Shown here one piece after another: positions 24,325 to 37,650 of a DNA stretch of 64,000 nt. Each line of letters starts with the position of its first letter. Position 1 is the stretch's first letter. Source of the stretch: Epiperipatus broadwayi (lineage: Eukaryota; Onychophora; Udeonychophora; Euonychophora; Peripatidae); NCBI GenBank assembly GCA_028023455.1, contig JAQFVV010012536.1, forward strand, positions 2,062,001-2,126,000, written 5' to 3'. The position numbers were made by a program, and so were the translations under genes. The notes below the pieces were generated by a model that searched no databases, was not told where the DNA came from, and worked only from the letters and a program-made list of their open reading frames with translations.

Positions 24325-24472
24325 TTTCTCTCATATACACTTTAATGCAAAACATGTTTTAATAAAACTTCTTACGGTTTCGACGATCCAGCAGTCTTCA
24401 TCAGAGCTTCTCAAATTTCCTTTACTTTTTAAAAAAATTTTTGCATTAAAATATATATGAGAGAAGTTATTA
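24325..24472 (-). repeat. Inverted-repeat element with hammerhead-like core
   Basis: Ends TTCTCTCATAT and ATATGAGAGAAGTTAT, with AATGCAAAA / TTTTTGCATT inside, form inverted termini. On the minus strand: CUGAUGA at 24404-24398, an extra A, GAC (24396-24394), a 9-nt loop, GUC (24384-24382), GAAAC (24381-24377), then CGUA. GUA is a legal cleavage triplet, but helix I is poorly paired. It abuts the hAT element ending at 24313. Confidence 0.5.
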
Positions 24473-24479
24473 TAATCAA

Positions 24480-25472
24480 TATATATGAACATATGAAGAA
24501 ATGCAAAGAAAGTAAAGGAGCAGAATAAGAAATTGAGAATCCATGTAAATTCTAGCTAATGGTTTTTTGAACCAATTCTTCCATATTAATAAAGTACCAG
24601 ATAATTTATATCTGGTCTTCAAACAATATATTTGCCAGCTGTATAAATTCTTCATCAATTTTCATTTCAATATTTGATTAATTCCTGGTCTTTACCATAT
24701 GTGTATTGCATGAATATTTTTATCTTATTGATTGTCTATATGAAATCAACTTATGAACAATTATTCTGGAAGACATGTGCCAAAAATATTACACCAGAAA
24801 CTTTTATGGTTTTTCAAAAGTGAATACTTTCAAGAAATTTTAACTCGCTCATGGATGAATTTGTCACATATATGAGGCAAAATAAAATATTAAGAATGTG
24901 TTAATATCTAAGAGGTATACCATTTTAAGTATCCTATTTAGACCTGATAATATAACATGTTTTATCAAAGTGAAGTTATTTTTTATTTGCAGCATTTGAA
25001 TCTGTACAGCTTGAAAAAAAAGATTTCCTTACAAAAATGCAACTTATGAAATTCATTTGAAATCCACTGCTCTGATTTCTAAGCAATGTCACAAATAATG
25101 ATATGGATAGAATCGCTAAATACAATTTCATAAATACAAGCCATCTATCAAATATTATCATAAAAATTAGATAGGATATCTGAAAGACTCGATGAAAACC
25201 TCAATGTAAAGCTTAGAAAATGGATTTTTGTTTGGGATTGAAAAAAATAGCATAGTGAAAAAATGTCTGTGCATTCTTTGAAATGTTTTATGAGTAGAAG
25301 ATTGTATTTTGCAGTGTGTGATTTTTGAAGTGCTTGGCCATTGAAGATTAGGTTGCTGAGAAACCCAAACAATCATGTGTTCATTGTAATTCTGTTTTTG
25401 CTGCATTGACAAATCATGCATTTTCATAGATATAGAACTAATTACTTGTCTCTGATGGTGAAATGCTCAAGG
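24480..25472. other. Non-coding stretch
   Basis: No gene is recognised. Overlapping minus-strand open frames at 24976-25427 are low-information and lack domains. Confidence 0.4.
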
Positions 25473-25552
25473 CTAAATAGTTTATTAACAGTTTGAGATT
25501 GTTGATTGTTGTCTATATTGGAATTATCTAAGTGTTAACTCATTTCTAATGG
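25473..25552 (-). repeat. Family E dispersed repeat
   Basis: AACAGTTTGAGATTGTTGAT followed by TGTTGTCTATATTGGAATTA matches copies at 45563 and 48394 (opposite strand) and 57945 (same strand). About 85 bp, flanked at right by (AT)n and ATTGTAACG. Confidence 0.6.
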
Positions 25553-25574
25553 TTATATATATATATATATATTG

Positions 25575-25810
25575 TAACGAACGTCTGTGCTCGTTACATA
25601 AACAAAGAACAAAAATAAAAAGATTATATCCATGTAAACAGAGATAATTTTTGCCTTTTGATGTTAAGAAAATATCAATTGCTACTAATTGACAAGTACG
25701 AGTTTTTCTCCATTAGCCTATAATAGCTCTTTTATTGAGATTTTTTACCGAAACAAAAAGGAGTTGTTCTTTTACTTCAAATCCAATCCATTAAAATAGT
25801 TTATTCGATA
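25575..25810 (+). repeat. Dispersed repeat, pair with 59513-59740
   Basis: Shares AAGATTATAT-CATGTAAAC, CAGAGATAA, TTTTGATGTT and, at the far end, TCTTTTACTTCAA with the later copy. A small hairpin GTAACGA...TCGTTAC sits at the left edge. The family is unidentified. Confidence 0.5.
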
Positions 25811-28372
25811 TATCTATATATATATATATCAGTGCTGAAGCATGAATTTTTTAGGAATGGAAGCACACTTTTTTTTTATGTTTTTATTTTACTCGCCTCA
25901 ACAATTTTTACATAATAGTGCCTACTATATATATATTGTGCCATTACAATTTAGTCACTAGCTAAATTTATAGTCATGTGCATGTAGGAAAATGTAAAAC
26001 AAAATCATCATCACATTTTTATATAAAAGGAAGTTGTAGGGCATCCAAGTTTAAACCCTACAATGTCCAGTTCTAAAAGCTTTAGATAGAAAGAGAGTGG
26101 GTCAACAATTAATATTGTTAGTGTGTTGATAGAAAGGTAATACACACATTTAAACTATTCAATTTTTAATTTTTCTTTAAAAAGCAAAGTTATAACGTAT
26201 ACGTATAGGCAGTGTATGTGTAAGCTATTGAATTGTTTTATATTTCAGATATTAAACTTTCTTTAAAACTAACCTATGCTTGATCAATTCTAATATCTTA
26301 TTCTATACTTCTATTTTGCTTTTCTATAATTGTAATTGGGATTTAAAAGCTAAGGATTTGATTTTAAATATTAGGGTTATAATAACTAAGCTGGCAATTA
26401 GATTATTGTAATGACCATTTATGAATGATTTGAAATGATAAAGTATGTGTGTACATTACATACAGAAATTTACATTTATTAAATATTGAAAGAAAAAGAA
26501 GTGTTAAATCTGTCAAATTATTTTTTACAAAATCAGATATCTATTTTTGTAGCAATTTTGTTGTTGTAAATGATTGTTTGTCATTTTGGGAGCTTAAGCT
26601 TGGTGGGAACTCTAATTTTGAAATTGTCTCATCTTAAGATTAAAGAAAAGAAACTCCAATTTTAGATATTACAGATATACATGAAAAAGGAAAAAGGATT
26701 AAGTCTTTTTTTTAAGACAAAAGTATCTGAAAACCAGGTGTGTGATTTTTTGGGTTGGTCAAAAATAGCAATTCACACTATCACTCTAATTGGGTGAGTT
26801 GACTCAAAAATCGGATATAAAAGCAGTCTGGAAAATTGATTGAGCGATTAGATTATTGTTATTATAATATATTATGAAGTTTTGAGTGTTGAAAATATAA
26901 GAAATGATGGGGTAAAAAAAATAGATATGTGTCCCATCAAGACCTGACCATTGTGGAGCTGCCAATCATATAGGAAAGAAAAGATGTCTTGTCTGAAAAA
27001 TAATATTCTACACCTTTCAACTGACCAGAGAAATAAGATGTTTTTAAATAGGAAGAAGAAAACATTCACCTGCATTCGAAGGAGATCAGAAAGTTGAATT
27101 AATCTACTGATAAATATTAATCATCAAGTCCAATTAATTGTTCCAGCAACTGAGTTTAAAACCCATGAAATTTATAAATGTGAAAACAACTGCTGTATTT
27201 CATCCACTAAAAGAATCATGCTTGACAGGAAGAGAAGAAAAATTAACATAAAGATTTCCAAATTGTCCACTAAAGCAAATAACCTCAATAGGATCATCAT
27301 CATCAAATAATTATACACTTTAAGAAAGAGATTCTTCCAAAGAAACATGGAAATTGTTGCTGCCAAAGATAGACATTAAACAAGAAAAATTTGACTCATT
27401 AGAAGTCACTACAAAGAACTGGTAGTATAAAAAAAAATTTTGATATATTTTCTTTATGATAGCAGAGTCTTAATAAAATTTTAGCAATAAAGTGGTATAT
27501 TTTATTTAAAGAACTTTTAAAGACTATTCAGATCGATTAAATCCAAGAATGTCTTACTAATAATAACTTTGAGCTTCATATATGATCTTGAATGTATCAA
27601 AATTATTTGTTTATTAATTTACAGTTATGAAATATTAATGTGTAAAATAATTTTTTGTATTATTATTTTGGTTTTAAATAATATTTTGCTATTATGGGAT
27701 AAAACACACACATACATAATAATATTTATATGTGTATAATTGTGAGTGAATGTGAAGTAATAAGTAGTATTAAAATATTAGATTATTTTGTTTTAGGAAA
27801 TATAGCATATCAGCGCTTAGAAGAGAGGGGGAGAAAATAATTTAAAACTTGTTCGGTAAAACTTGCTCTTTCAATTCTACTAACATTTTTTTTTACATTC
27901 TGCTTACATGTTAGATTATAAGGTATGTGTGCCAATGAGTGAATATTTTTTTTATGAAATACTTTTCTTGTGGATGGAACATTTTAACAAATCGGTTACT
28001 CAATTTAATACAATATACTTTTGAAATACATTTACAGGAAAGGGGGAAGAATTTAAAATTTAATGTTATGATTTTAAAACAGTCGATTATGATTATTGTT
28101 GTTATTGTTAATATAAATTTTCATGTAAATATAGAAATTTTTATGTATATGTTAGAAATTCAGTAATAAATATTAGTTTATGTTATTAAACGAGGTATAT
28201 ATATTTCATTAAGAGTAGTCTTTATCAAGTGTGATCATTCATCATCAATGGTTGAATATTAGTTGTTAAGATATGATTAAATATGCTAAGATTAACAATA
28301 ATTATGAATTTCTTTATAAAAATTAGGTTTTATATTTATGCTTAGTCCTAAAGCTGTGGTTGAAACCATTGT
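25811..28372. other. Non-coding stretch
   Basis: No gene is recognised. GGATATAAAAGCAGTC at about 26814 is a TATA-like sequence with no supported product downstream. Open frames at 26449, 26872, 27172 and 27939 lack domains. Confidence 0.4.
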
Positions 28373-28409
28373 CATTATCATTATCATTATCATCATCATC
28401 ATCATCAAC
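28373..28409. repeat. (TCATTA)n/(TCA)n microsatellite
   Basis: Six TCATTA-type hexamers followed by TCA trinucleotides. Such tracts are also the 3' tails of RTE elements in reverse orientation, but no RTE coding text is seen beside it. Confidence 0.7.
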
Positions 28410-28744
28410 GTTTTAATTAATATGTTTAAAGGCCATAAATAAATATTGATTCCATAATATTTAGTGATTTCTTAGTATTATTATAACCACCATCCCATCA
28501 TCTATTTCATGCAAGGATGAGTGAATTGCCATCCTAGATTAATAGTAATCTGAGCTAGTAAAACTTATAAAAAAAATATATTGAAACACATTTGTTATGC
28601 TAAGATCTAAGAAATGATTTATGCCTAATGAATTCCACTTCAGTTTAAAGATGTTTTATGTTACCTGGGTGTTTACTTAAATATTAGTGCATACAGTGTT
28701 ATGGGTCTAAAATCAAAATCATACATTTTGTAAGAAATAAGGTA

Positions 28745-28850
28745 CCAAAAGAGATTCAAACCCGGTACTTGTGAAAGGTTATTAGATATAACTGTGTCTA
28801 GATTCAAATAATCTAGTGGTACCCTGCTAGACCATATTCACTTGGTTTTT
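28745..28850 (-). repeat. tRNA-like SINE head
   Basis: On the minus strand GGTCTAGCAGGGTACC (A-box-like, about 28835) is followed some 70 bases later by CCGGGTTTGAATCTC (B-box-like, about 28766-28750). Spacing is longer than in a tRNA and no cloverleaf forms, so a SINE head or tRNA relic is likelier than a tRNA gene. Confidence 0.4.
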
Positions 28851-29298
28851 GTTTGGATATGCACTTAACATCAAACCAAGAAATGAAAGTGGATAAAATC
28901 TACTGTCTGTATACCTGAGAAGGTATTTGATTGAGTTACCAGTGTACTCACTCACTTGATTTCCATATACCTGAGTTATAGTAGTTCGTTCCTAATAATT
29001 TGTTTATAATTATTGATATTGTGATATCTTGAGAAATCTAATTATAGAAATATGTTTCATTTAATCCAATGACCCTTAATATGATTGATAACTCAGCCGG
29101 ATCTTTTTGTTTAATAGCCACTACTCTGGTTAAATAATTCGTTTCTCTTTAAATTTAGTTACAAATAAAATTTAAGGTATTTATCATTGAACTCCTTTAA
29201 TAATGTAGCCACTACTCAGGTATTCTTCTCATAATTTAATTTAAGCTACATATCTTTTGAGTTACATTATTTATGTTACAATATATATATATATATAT

Positions 29299-29304
29299 AG
29301 TGAG

Positions 29305-29354
<50 letters not shown>

Positions 29355-29363
29355 ACCCTCACT
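29299..29363. repeat. (TA)n tract bracketed by inverted 10-mers
   Basis: AGTGAGGGTA at 29299-29308 and TACCCTCACT at 29354-29363 are exact complements around about 42 bp of alternating TA. A further (TA)n tract precedes it from 29280. Confidence 0.75.
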
Positions 29364-32300
29364 TCTCGATATATGCTATAATTTAAAATATGACTAGCTC
29401 AATTAAATCATTATGCTCGGCTAAAATATGTACAATTATCTTTAATATATTTTATAATATTATAACTTATCAGACTTATTACAAACTTATCAAAAATTAA
29501 TTTAGTTCAATATTATATACTAATTAAATAAATATTTAATTAAAATCATGAGACTGTGAAGTGAAGTTACAATTGGTAATCAGATTTACATTGAGTCAAT
29601 GTCTTTCCAAGACAATGTCTCAATGGCATAAGAATACTATTACTTCTAATTATCTCATTACTAACTCTACAGCACTCTTATGACTTTTATAAATGAATTA
29701 TCTTTTATAATAATAATAAATAAATCTCAATTTATTGTTAAGGAAATATAATTAAAATGATCTCAGGTTCTTCTAATTATCTTAAAGTAATAATAATTCA
29801 TGTAAATAGGAATGATAAGGGATTTAATATCAAACCTAAATACACCTAACTTATTCTAATAATAATCACTAACAATAATAATCTTTAGGGTATATCTTAA
29901 TCTTATCTATTGGATTATACTTTTAATCATTAAGAAAATAAGTAAATCATATACATGTCTTTCATTTCCATATAGTATCTTAATTTTAAAATATACTAAA
30001 ATCTTATAATTTAACAATCTGTGGCAATAAATAATCTTATACTCTTATATTGTGCATTATAATTACTCTATGACCATTGTAATATCATATGTTAATGTCA
30101 ATCAATTTCTATAAATTATATTAAGAAAATACTGTGTTTCTTCTAAAATAATAATAATAATAAGTTCATATTGTGCAAATATCATGTACATTCAAATTAT
30201 CTGTTGACAAATGCTGTGGTGTAAAATAATGAATTCAACACATCTTTTAAACAACTTAACAAATTTATTTACATTAACTTTAACAAATAATTTATTTACA
30301 CTATTTACATTTAAATGGAACTAAAGAAAATAAAAATAAGAAAAAATAATAATACAAGATTTTTATACTGTTATTACTTCCATAACTATAAGCAGGTAAT
30401 TTATACATTTCAGAAAATGTTTTATTAATAAAATTCAATTAATTTTATGACTTTAATTTACATAAACATTACTTGTTATCAATTAATATAAGAAAAGATT
30501 TTATGTAAGGTATCATTCATGTAGCATGTATGTAAATAAACAAACTTTAATAATTAAATGCTATTTCACTTAAGTCCTACTGTTATTTATATTATAATGT
30601 ATAAGGTTGTATTACATTTATTATCAGTATAACTCAAATATTAATTAATGTATCAACTGATATAACTTTGCAGTATAATAACAATTATTGACTATCAATG
30701 TTTATTTCATTCCGATATAGTGTCATACTACCTGTCTTATTAAAATATGCAATACGTATATGTACTTTTTAAAAAATAATATTTTAAAATTATTCAACAA
30801 TTTCAACTTTTATAAAGTATAATATTAAACAAAATTCTATGATTCTTTGCCATTTTAAATCATTACTTTTCTTTACTTATTATTCCTATTCCTTTATAAA
30901 ACTACTATCTACAAAAATCATTTTAACCCTATTTAATTTCAGTAAAACAAATGACCAATTTTAAAACAAAAAATAATAACGATCCAAACTCTCCTATACC
31001 TCATCATCTATTTACAATAAGCCTTCAATCAAAAATATAAATTTCTATGTAAAATTAACGTAACTCATCTAATAAAAATAAAATAAAATATAGACCTTAT
31101 ATACTTCTTAATAACTTTAAAAGAAAAAAAAAAAATAACTTACACTAGTATAATAAATCTGATTTCTAATATTGGAACAGAAACATTGAAATTCATTCAC
31201 GGAAGAATCATATAATTATTTCTAGGGTATTATATTACGTTGTATTAAATTTATATCATTAATTTAAAATATGCATATTAAAATAAAACTGCTATTATTA
31301 CTGTTATGCGTGTATATTATTTAAACATTAATACATTCATACAATAATCATATAACATTTGGTTGATCTAAAGAAAACATAGTAAATACATCAAATTATT
31401 ATCATTAGTACACAATTTTTACCATAAATGATACTTCAATGTACAGTCCGTCACGATGTCCTCCAGGATTCCAGTTTTACAAAATAATTTCACATTTACA
31501 CTCGACAATTATTCTTTAAAATATTACGTGTTGTATAATTATAAAATAAACTTTATGCAATAAAAAGTTATATTAGTATTTAGTTATTATTTAAAAAAAA
31601 TGTAAATGTGCCTTTCCTATCTTTAATAAATCAATACTTAATTAAATATTTATGTTAGTCAATAAATAAATATATTACATAACATCCAACGGTGTCTTCT
31701 TTCCAGCTATAATGTTCTTTTTCCTAGGCACAAATTTTCACCAAACATTACTTCCTTTTCCGGTACATCACGTGTTCTTTAAAAGTTTTTATGACAAAAA
31801 TGAAAACGTTCTTTTTTTAAAAATAAATAAAAATAAAAGTCAGTTCCATCAGAAAACAAAATAAAATTAAAATAGTTTATAGGATCCATATTCTTTTCTT
31901 TATAGGAAAATTATTTTAAAGTTATTATTTTTTTAGCATTAGTTTATAATTTATAAGTTCTTGTTTAATTATTTTAATTGATTTGATTTGGATATCCACG
32001 TAGATTTATTTGCGCATTCCGTAACAGATATTCAGGTAAGATTACTTTTAAAGTCTTTTGTACGACCAGCGTTTAGACTTTAATAATACAATAATTTTTA
32101 CTTATAAGTGTTTCTTTACTTATTAAATCTCCAATTTGTTTGCCTTTTAAAATTGTCAGAATTTAGTCTTTTAAACCATAAAGACTTAACAAGGCAAATA
32201 TTTATACACTTACTGTTACATATTATATCTTTACCAAGATATATTTAAATTTAGAATTTACAAATACTTGCTTCATAAAGAAGTATTTCTCATTTTTTCA

Positions 32301-33660
32301 AATTTCTATTTTAAAAAAAAATTAACTATCATTAGCTTTTAAATCTATACAAAGTCCAACGTATTACTGTTAAGCATCTAATAACTCTGCTAGTCAATCC
32401 AGCATTTGTTAAATTTTCAGCATGAAGTCTCCAATACATTTTATCCTTACACGATGTCCTCATGATTATTTGATAGTAAATTGAGCATTAATAGGAAACG
32501 ATCAATAGGGAACTATAACAAATTAACACTGCATATTCATCGGTAACTTTTATAAATTATTTTTTAAAAACCACTCTCTAATAATTTTAAAACGATTTTG
32601 AAAGCGTCTATAATCACTTAGCTATTTTTAATAGCATACTATACTTTAAGAATTTCAATCACAAGTCACCTCCTAACAATTGAACCTTGGTTTTATATGG
32701 GAAGAAAACTCCCACTTGATTGGTGAATTAAACAATTGACTTGCTAGCTTATTTACATATTTCACCAACAAGACAGAATTAAAAATAAATAATGACTTAT
32801 AATATTTATTATTTATCACATTATTAAATTCTTAAATTAATCCTTATCATTTATTTAAATCCATTAAACATTTTTTAAAATATTCTTTCTTACTTTACTT
32901 TTAACTTTTATAAGATTATTTTTATAAACAAACTAAGTCTATTTTTATTCGTTATGTTTTTTTAAACAGTATTTTAAAAATCAGATTTAATGTTTCACAT
33001 TAATTATTTTTACTTTTATCTCGTGATAACCAATATAATATTTATAAATTTTATAACAGAATTTTTAAAATAGTTTTGCAACTTTACTAAAATACTCCCA
33101 AGCATGTGTGTACGTGTTTTAATTAACATCTGTTTTTCAACAGAGCTACAGACGCTTGTAATAATCTAAAAATAAACTAACAATACATTTTTTAAAAATA
33201 AATATTTTTTTAAAATAAATAATATTTTATAACAATTTTTAAAATAATAATTCGATATTATTAAAATCAAATATTAATCTTCTATTATGTAACACTAATA
33301 ATTAAAATATTTATATTCATTTATTAAATTTTAATCTTTATCAACAATAAATATAGGCATTTAATTTTAACTTGTCTTTTAAAACTTTAACTTTAAACAT
33401 TTATTTATTAAATTTATTAATGCAGTATTGCTTATGGCCAGTTTTCCCAACCATATACTATTATCACTCCCATTGAAATGTCTCTCTCAAACATCAGCAC
33501 AATTTTCACATATCAAATACTCATGAATTACTTTAGTTACACTTTTTAAAAAGATTGTCATAAATAAAATTCACATCATATAACTAAATATATCTTAAAT
33601 TTAAAATTTTTTAATTAGATGGATACAACAATTTATGGAGACCCATACAAAAGGGCACAA
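29364..33660. other. AT-rich desert
   Basis: About 4.3 kb with no open frame above 60 codons, no recognised repeat and very few CG-rich patches. It is bounded left by 29299-29363 and right by a (TA)n tract at 33660-33681. On the minus strand near 32728-32680 CCAATCA is followed 25 bp later by ATATAAAACC, a CCAAT plus TATA arrangement. No product is supported downstream of it. Confidence 0.5.
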
Positions 33661-33681
33661 TATATATATATATATATATAT

Positions 33682-35321
33682 TGTAACAGGATAGGGTGGT
33701 AGAAAATAGAAAGAAAAGGGGTGAACCTGGAGTGGTGGCAAATCATCATGAACCCCAAATAAAAACATGAATTTGAAATATTAATAATTTACAAAAATAT
33801 CTATAAAAATATATATATTTAAGGGGAACATGAGATCATAAAAGCTCTTAGAGATCAGTCACTCACTCCTCAGAGCAACTATAAGTATATTTATAACTTC
33901 AATCATACATCAACCAGCATTATCAAAAAGTAAAAATCAGTCTAAGTGAGAATGAATATTACTCAAAATACCATTCATTGTCATGAATGATCCACAATAA
34001 AATAAATCACTATAATAAATCAACCTTGTGACTGGAATGGAAATGGGTCTTCTGTAGACCAGGCTAACTATTGAGCCTTTGCCAGCTTAAACAATTATTT
34101 AACTATTAATTCGGACGCACAACCTAAGTACACATCCATCAGAATACATAACCAGAAAAATCTAAACAATAATGCTGGGATATAAAAACATGCTGATCAT
34201 CATCAATGCTCTATCCATTTGTTCTGGCTAACTATAAACATAACTTCCAATAAGACTAAACTCAAAATTAAAGGTAGTGCATGGGCTTTAAAGAATATTC
34301 TCTTTTGCACCAACCAGGATGATGATTGATCATCTCTTAATGCCCAAAAGCATTAAATACACCCCCATTTATATATTCATCCCATGCACAAATCTAGCTC
34401 AGAGAACACAAGCTCTATTTCTGCATGTGACCAAGAAATGATGATTTAATACAATTTTAAACAACTAAATACAAGTTTATTATTAACAAAAAAAAAAACG
34501 AAATTAAGGTCTTATAGGATAAAGGTTCTGATTTTGAAAAATATACAAAATTATATATGCACTAAAATGTTTACATTGATTTACATGATTAATACATTAG
34601 GTTTACTTAAAACCCATTCAGCACACAGGCATGTGGCTTGATACAAAATAAACATGTTTAAATCGACATTTAATGAATATATATATATATATATATGTAT
34701 ATATCAAAACATTAAGCTAAGATTGACTGCTTCAATATATATATATATATATTAAACACATCTAGAAAAATCTGAAACTCTCTTATCTGTAAATCAGAGA
34801 ATATATTATCAATATATTTTTATTTTCCAAATCCTTTTAATATTCTTAAAAGTTTTAACTGTAAATTAGATCTTAGCATTGTTTGAACTTCTTATAATCT
34901 ATGGGAATGTGTTAGTCAACTTCATTCTTGCCATATATAAAAGCAATTCAACTGTTAGTAAAAAAAATTGAAAGTGAATTTTTTAAATTGAATTTTAATT
35001 TAAGCTTTTGAAAGTTTTAGTGATTCCATTCAATACATGGATGCTTCGTCCCTGATATATATATTACCAGATAGTCCATTTCTGTTATTTTTATTCCTTG
35101 TTTTATATCAGACATAATTTCTGAGCGTTTTATCAGATGTCTTGATTTATTATTCTTTGAATGTGGAAATAAATATTTTTTTGACCAGAATTATGATAGC
35201 TAAACATATCAAATTACTAAAGGGAACAGATATTGATATTTTTCAGTCTGTAGCTTAACAAATTTTTGGGAGGAAGTTGCTTGTGTTGTTTTTCTGTTTT
35301 CGTAATTTATTTTGCTTTGCT
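33682..35321. other. Non-coding stretch after a (TA)n tract
   Basis: Starts ATTGTAACAGGATAGGGTGG immediately after (TA)n. The first 800 bp are less AT-rich and read like an unidentified repeat. (TA)n tracts occur at 34679-34697 and 34735-34752. No gene is recognised. Confidence 0.4.
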
Positions 35322-35610
35322 AATATCGGCCTTGGGGTGGCCTTTGAGCAATCCATCATCAGATTTTCAATTGGATGGATGGTTGAAGAGTTGGAGGATG
35401 GAGTGGATTGAAGCCTGTCCATTAAAGTATGAGTATTAGCTATCTTAATATATATCTGAGCACTGATGAATGCTGGTTTAGCATGAAATATGTATATTGG
35501 TGATTATTTATCTTTTAGACATATATGTGTTCAAGTGTATCAGTGTTATGAGATAGAGTGGAGAGTGGCGGATCATGTGAAAGTCTGTGCTCACATACCC
35601 TATATATTAC
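35322..35610 (+). repeat. Family C hammerhead SINE-like repeat, internally deleted
   Basis: Homologous to 37285-37650 from CGGCCT-GGGTGGCCTTTGAG through to the tail GAAAGTCTGTGCTCA. Relative to that copy, a block between GAGCACT and the ribozyme core is deleted, joining GAGCA directly to CUGAUGA. Confidence 0.75.
35463..35500 (+). ncRNA. Hammerhead core, family C
   Basis: CUGAUGA (35463-35469), perfect 5-bp helix II AUGCU (35470-35474) with loop GGUUU and AGCAU (35480-35484), GAAA (35485-35488), then UAUGUA with a GUA triplet at 35492-35494. The upstream half of helix I was removed by the deletion described for the host repeat, so this copy may not cleave. Confidence 0.55.
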
Positions 35611-36639
35611 ATATATAGACACAGGTATGTAATAAGCCTGTGTTTCATCTATTTACTTTGCTAAGAGAATTTTTAAAAAAATCAGAATTTATTAAACAAA
35701 ATATTACTAAAATAATATATATTGCAATAACTAGTGCATTTATGCTTAATGACTACCCTAAAAGTGATTAAGAAAAAAATGCAATGTACGTCATTTACAT
35801 TAAATTGGAGAGCAACAGATATGAAGAATAGTAAAAATTATATTATGAGGATGGGAAAAAAAGAAGAATTCACGGCAAACGGAAGTGAATATCAAAATAT
35901 GACGTCAATGATAAAAAAATCATAGTTTATAAAAAGATGCTCATTTTTTTATTTCTATTTTGGATAGGGATAAATGGAGATGAAATTACCTCTGTGATAA
36001 TAGTTAATTAAATCAATATTAGTTATGCTTTAAATATAACAAATATGTGTTTCAATGCGAAGAAAACGAAATTATTATTAAAATTTCAACATAACTGTAT
36101 CTTGTCAGAGTTGAAAATACTAAAATCTTAAAATTAAGTGTTTGCCATATTGCTATTTTGTAACACATGTAAAAATGTGAAAAGAATGATTTCTTTGGAT
36201 TCCCATCTTTCAGCAATTGTTTTGAGATAGGTTTAAGATAACTATGTAAAACTAACGTAATCAAATAATGTTTATGCTTTCTGATGGCATTTAAAAGAAA
36301 AAAACTGTGAGAGTTATTTTCCAGTATTCATTTTTATGATGTCAAAAATATGGGAATATAAATTAATATGACTTCATAACTGCATTTGTAATTAGAATAA
36401 GATTTACTAAGATAGAATGTAAATTAAAATTGTGTGTAGAATAAATTTGTAAACATAAATTATAAAACCTTTGAATTTATATAAATTAAAAGTACAATTC
36501 AGTTAGAAACAATATAATTAATACACTTATCAATTATTAATTATGAAAAAGCAATCTTTTAATAGAAGTTCTTAATGGTATGCAATATGTCAGCTAAACA
36601 ACATCCAATATATTATGGTCAGTTAATTGAATATGCTTA
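35611..36639. other. Non-coding stretch
   Basis: Nothing recognised. Open frames at 35734-35925 and 36052-36264 have no domains. Confidence 0.4.
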
Positions 36640-36840
36640 GAAATTTAATTTTTTCAGTTCAAACCTTTAGCTATCTAATCAAGTGATTGTACTTGGTCCC
36701 CTAAGTAGTTCAATCCAGGATAGAATGGCAGATTCCGAAGTTCAGGGTCAAGGAATCAAACCCAGTTGTGTTATTTCTGAGTCTCAAACTTATGAACTTC
36801 CGAGTAATAAACCTTTTGATTATGGAGATTGAAGAGCTAT
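36640..36840 (-). repeat. tRNA-like SINE fragment
   Basis: On the minus strand ACTGGGTTTGATTCC (about 36763) matches a pol III B box, preceded by a less clear A-box region. The downstream body GAACTTCGGAATCTGCCATT differs from the 8328 family. Confidence 0.42.
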
Positions 36841-37284
36841 AGATAGAAATTATAAGAGAAAGTAATTCACCAGCATTTGCAAATTTAATCTAAAGTTAGG
36901 ATTAAATAACTAATTTCTATAGTAACAGAAGTGTAAATATTATTGTAAGTTTTCTGTATTTTTAAAATTATGATAATCATCAAGAAGTGAATAAATATAT
37001 CAACAAGACCAATTTAGGAATTCTCTTTTGAAAGTCTATTCTCTTGAACATAGAAATGTGAAAGAGTATCGATTAAACTTCTTAATGTCTGAAAAAAAAT
37101 GTCTTTGCCTTCTAAATCATGAGTTTGGAAAATAATTAACCCATTTTCAATATATTGTCTGTTTTCTAACAAAAATCAGAGCCATGGAATTCGGCGTAAA
37201 GGAAAATTGATATATCACCACTGGAAAAATAACTGACTTGAAAATTATATACTACATTTGAAAGCTCTGATCACATTGCACATG

Positions 37285-37650
37285 AGGGGTCAGATTGACC
37301 TTAGGTCAACATGGACGTGACAAGAATCTCGGCCTCAGGGTGGCCTTTGAGCATTCCATCAACAGATTTTCAATTGGATGGACAGTTGAAGAGTTGGAGT
37401 GTGGGGTGAATTGAAGCCTGTCCATTAAAGTATGCAGTTTGGTTATCTTAATATATATCTGAGCACTTGTAGCATATATGTGTAGAGGTGGTAATCTGGA
37501 CCAACTGATGATTGCTGGTTTAGCATGAAATACGTATGTTGGTGATTATTTATCTTTTCAACGTATATGTGTTCAAGTGTATCAGTGTTATGAGATAATG
37601 TGGAGAGTGGTGGGTTGTGTGAAAGTCTATGCTCATATACCCTATGTATT
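37285..37650 (+). repeat. Family C hammerhead SINE-like repeat, longest plus copy
   Basis: Starts GGGGTCAGATTGACC near 37286 and runs through TCTCGGCCTCAGGGTGGCCT, GAAGAGTTGGAG, AAGCCTGTCCATTAAAG, the ribozyme core, and TGTTCAAGTGTATCAGTG to a tail GAAAGTCTATGCTCATATAC. The minus-strand copy at 46831-47193 spans the same extent, defining a unit of about 360 bp. The tail in other copies contains a B-box-like GTTCAAA. Confidence 0.78.
37498..37542 (+). ncRNA. Hammerhead ribozyme motif, family C
   Basis: CUGAUGA (37505-37511), helix II UGCU (37513-37516) with loop GGUUU and AGCA (37522-37525), GAAA (37527-37530), then UAC-GUA with cleavage triplet GUA (37534-37536). CCAA (37501-37504) can pair with UUGG (37539-37542) to close helix I with two unpaired bases. 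The U-U at the start of helix II weakens it. Confidence 0.5.

Noticed and set aside
32680-32728. CCAAT plus TATA promoter on the minus strand
   Set aside because: Spacing is right, but such AT-rich matches are expected often and nothing downstream looks transcribed or coding.
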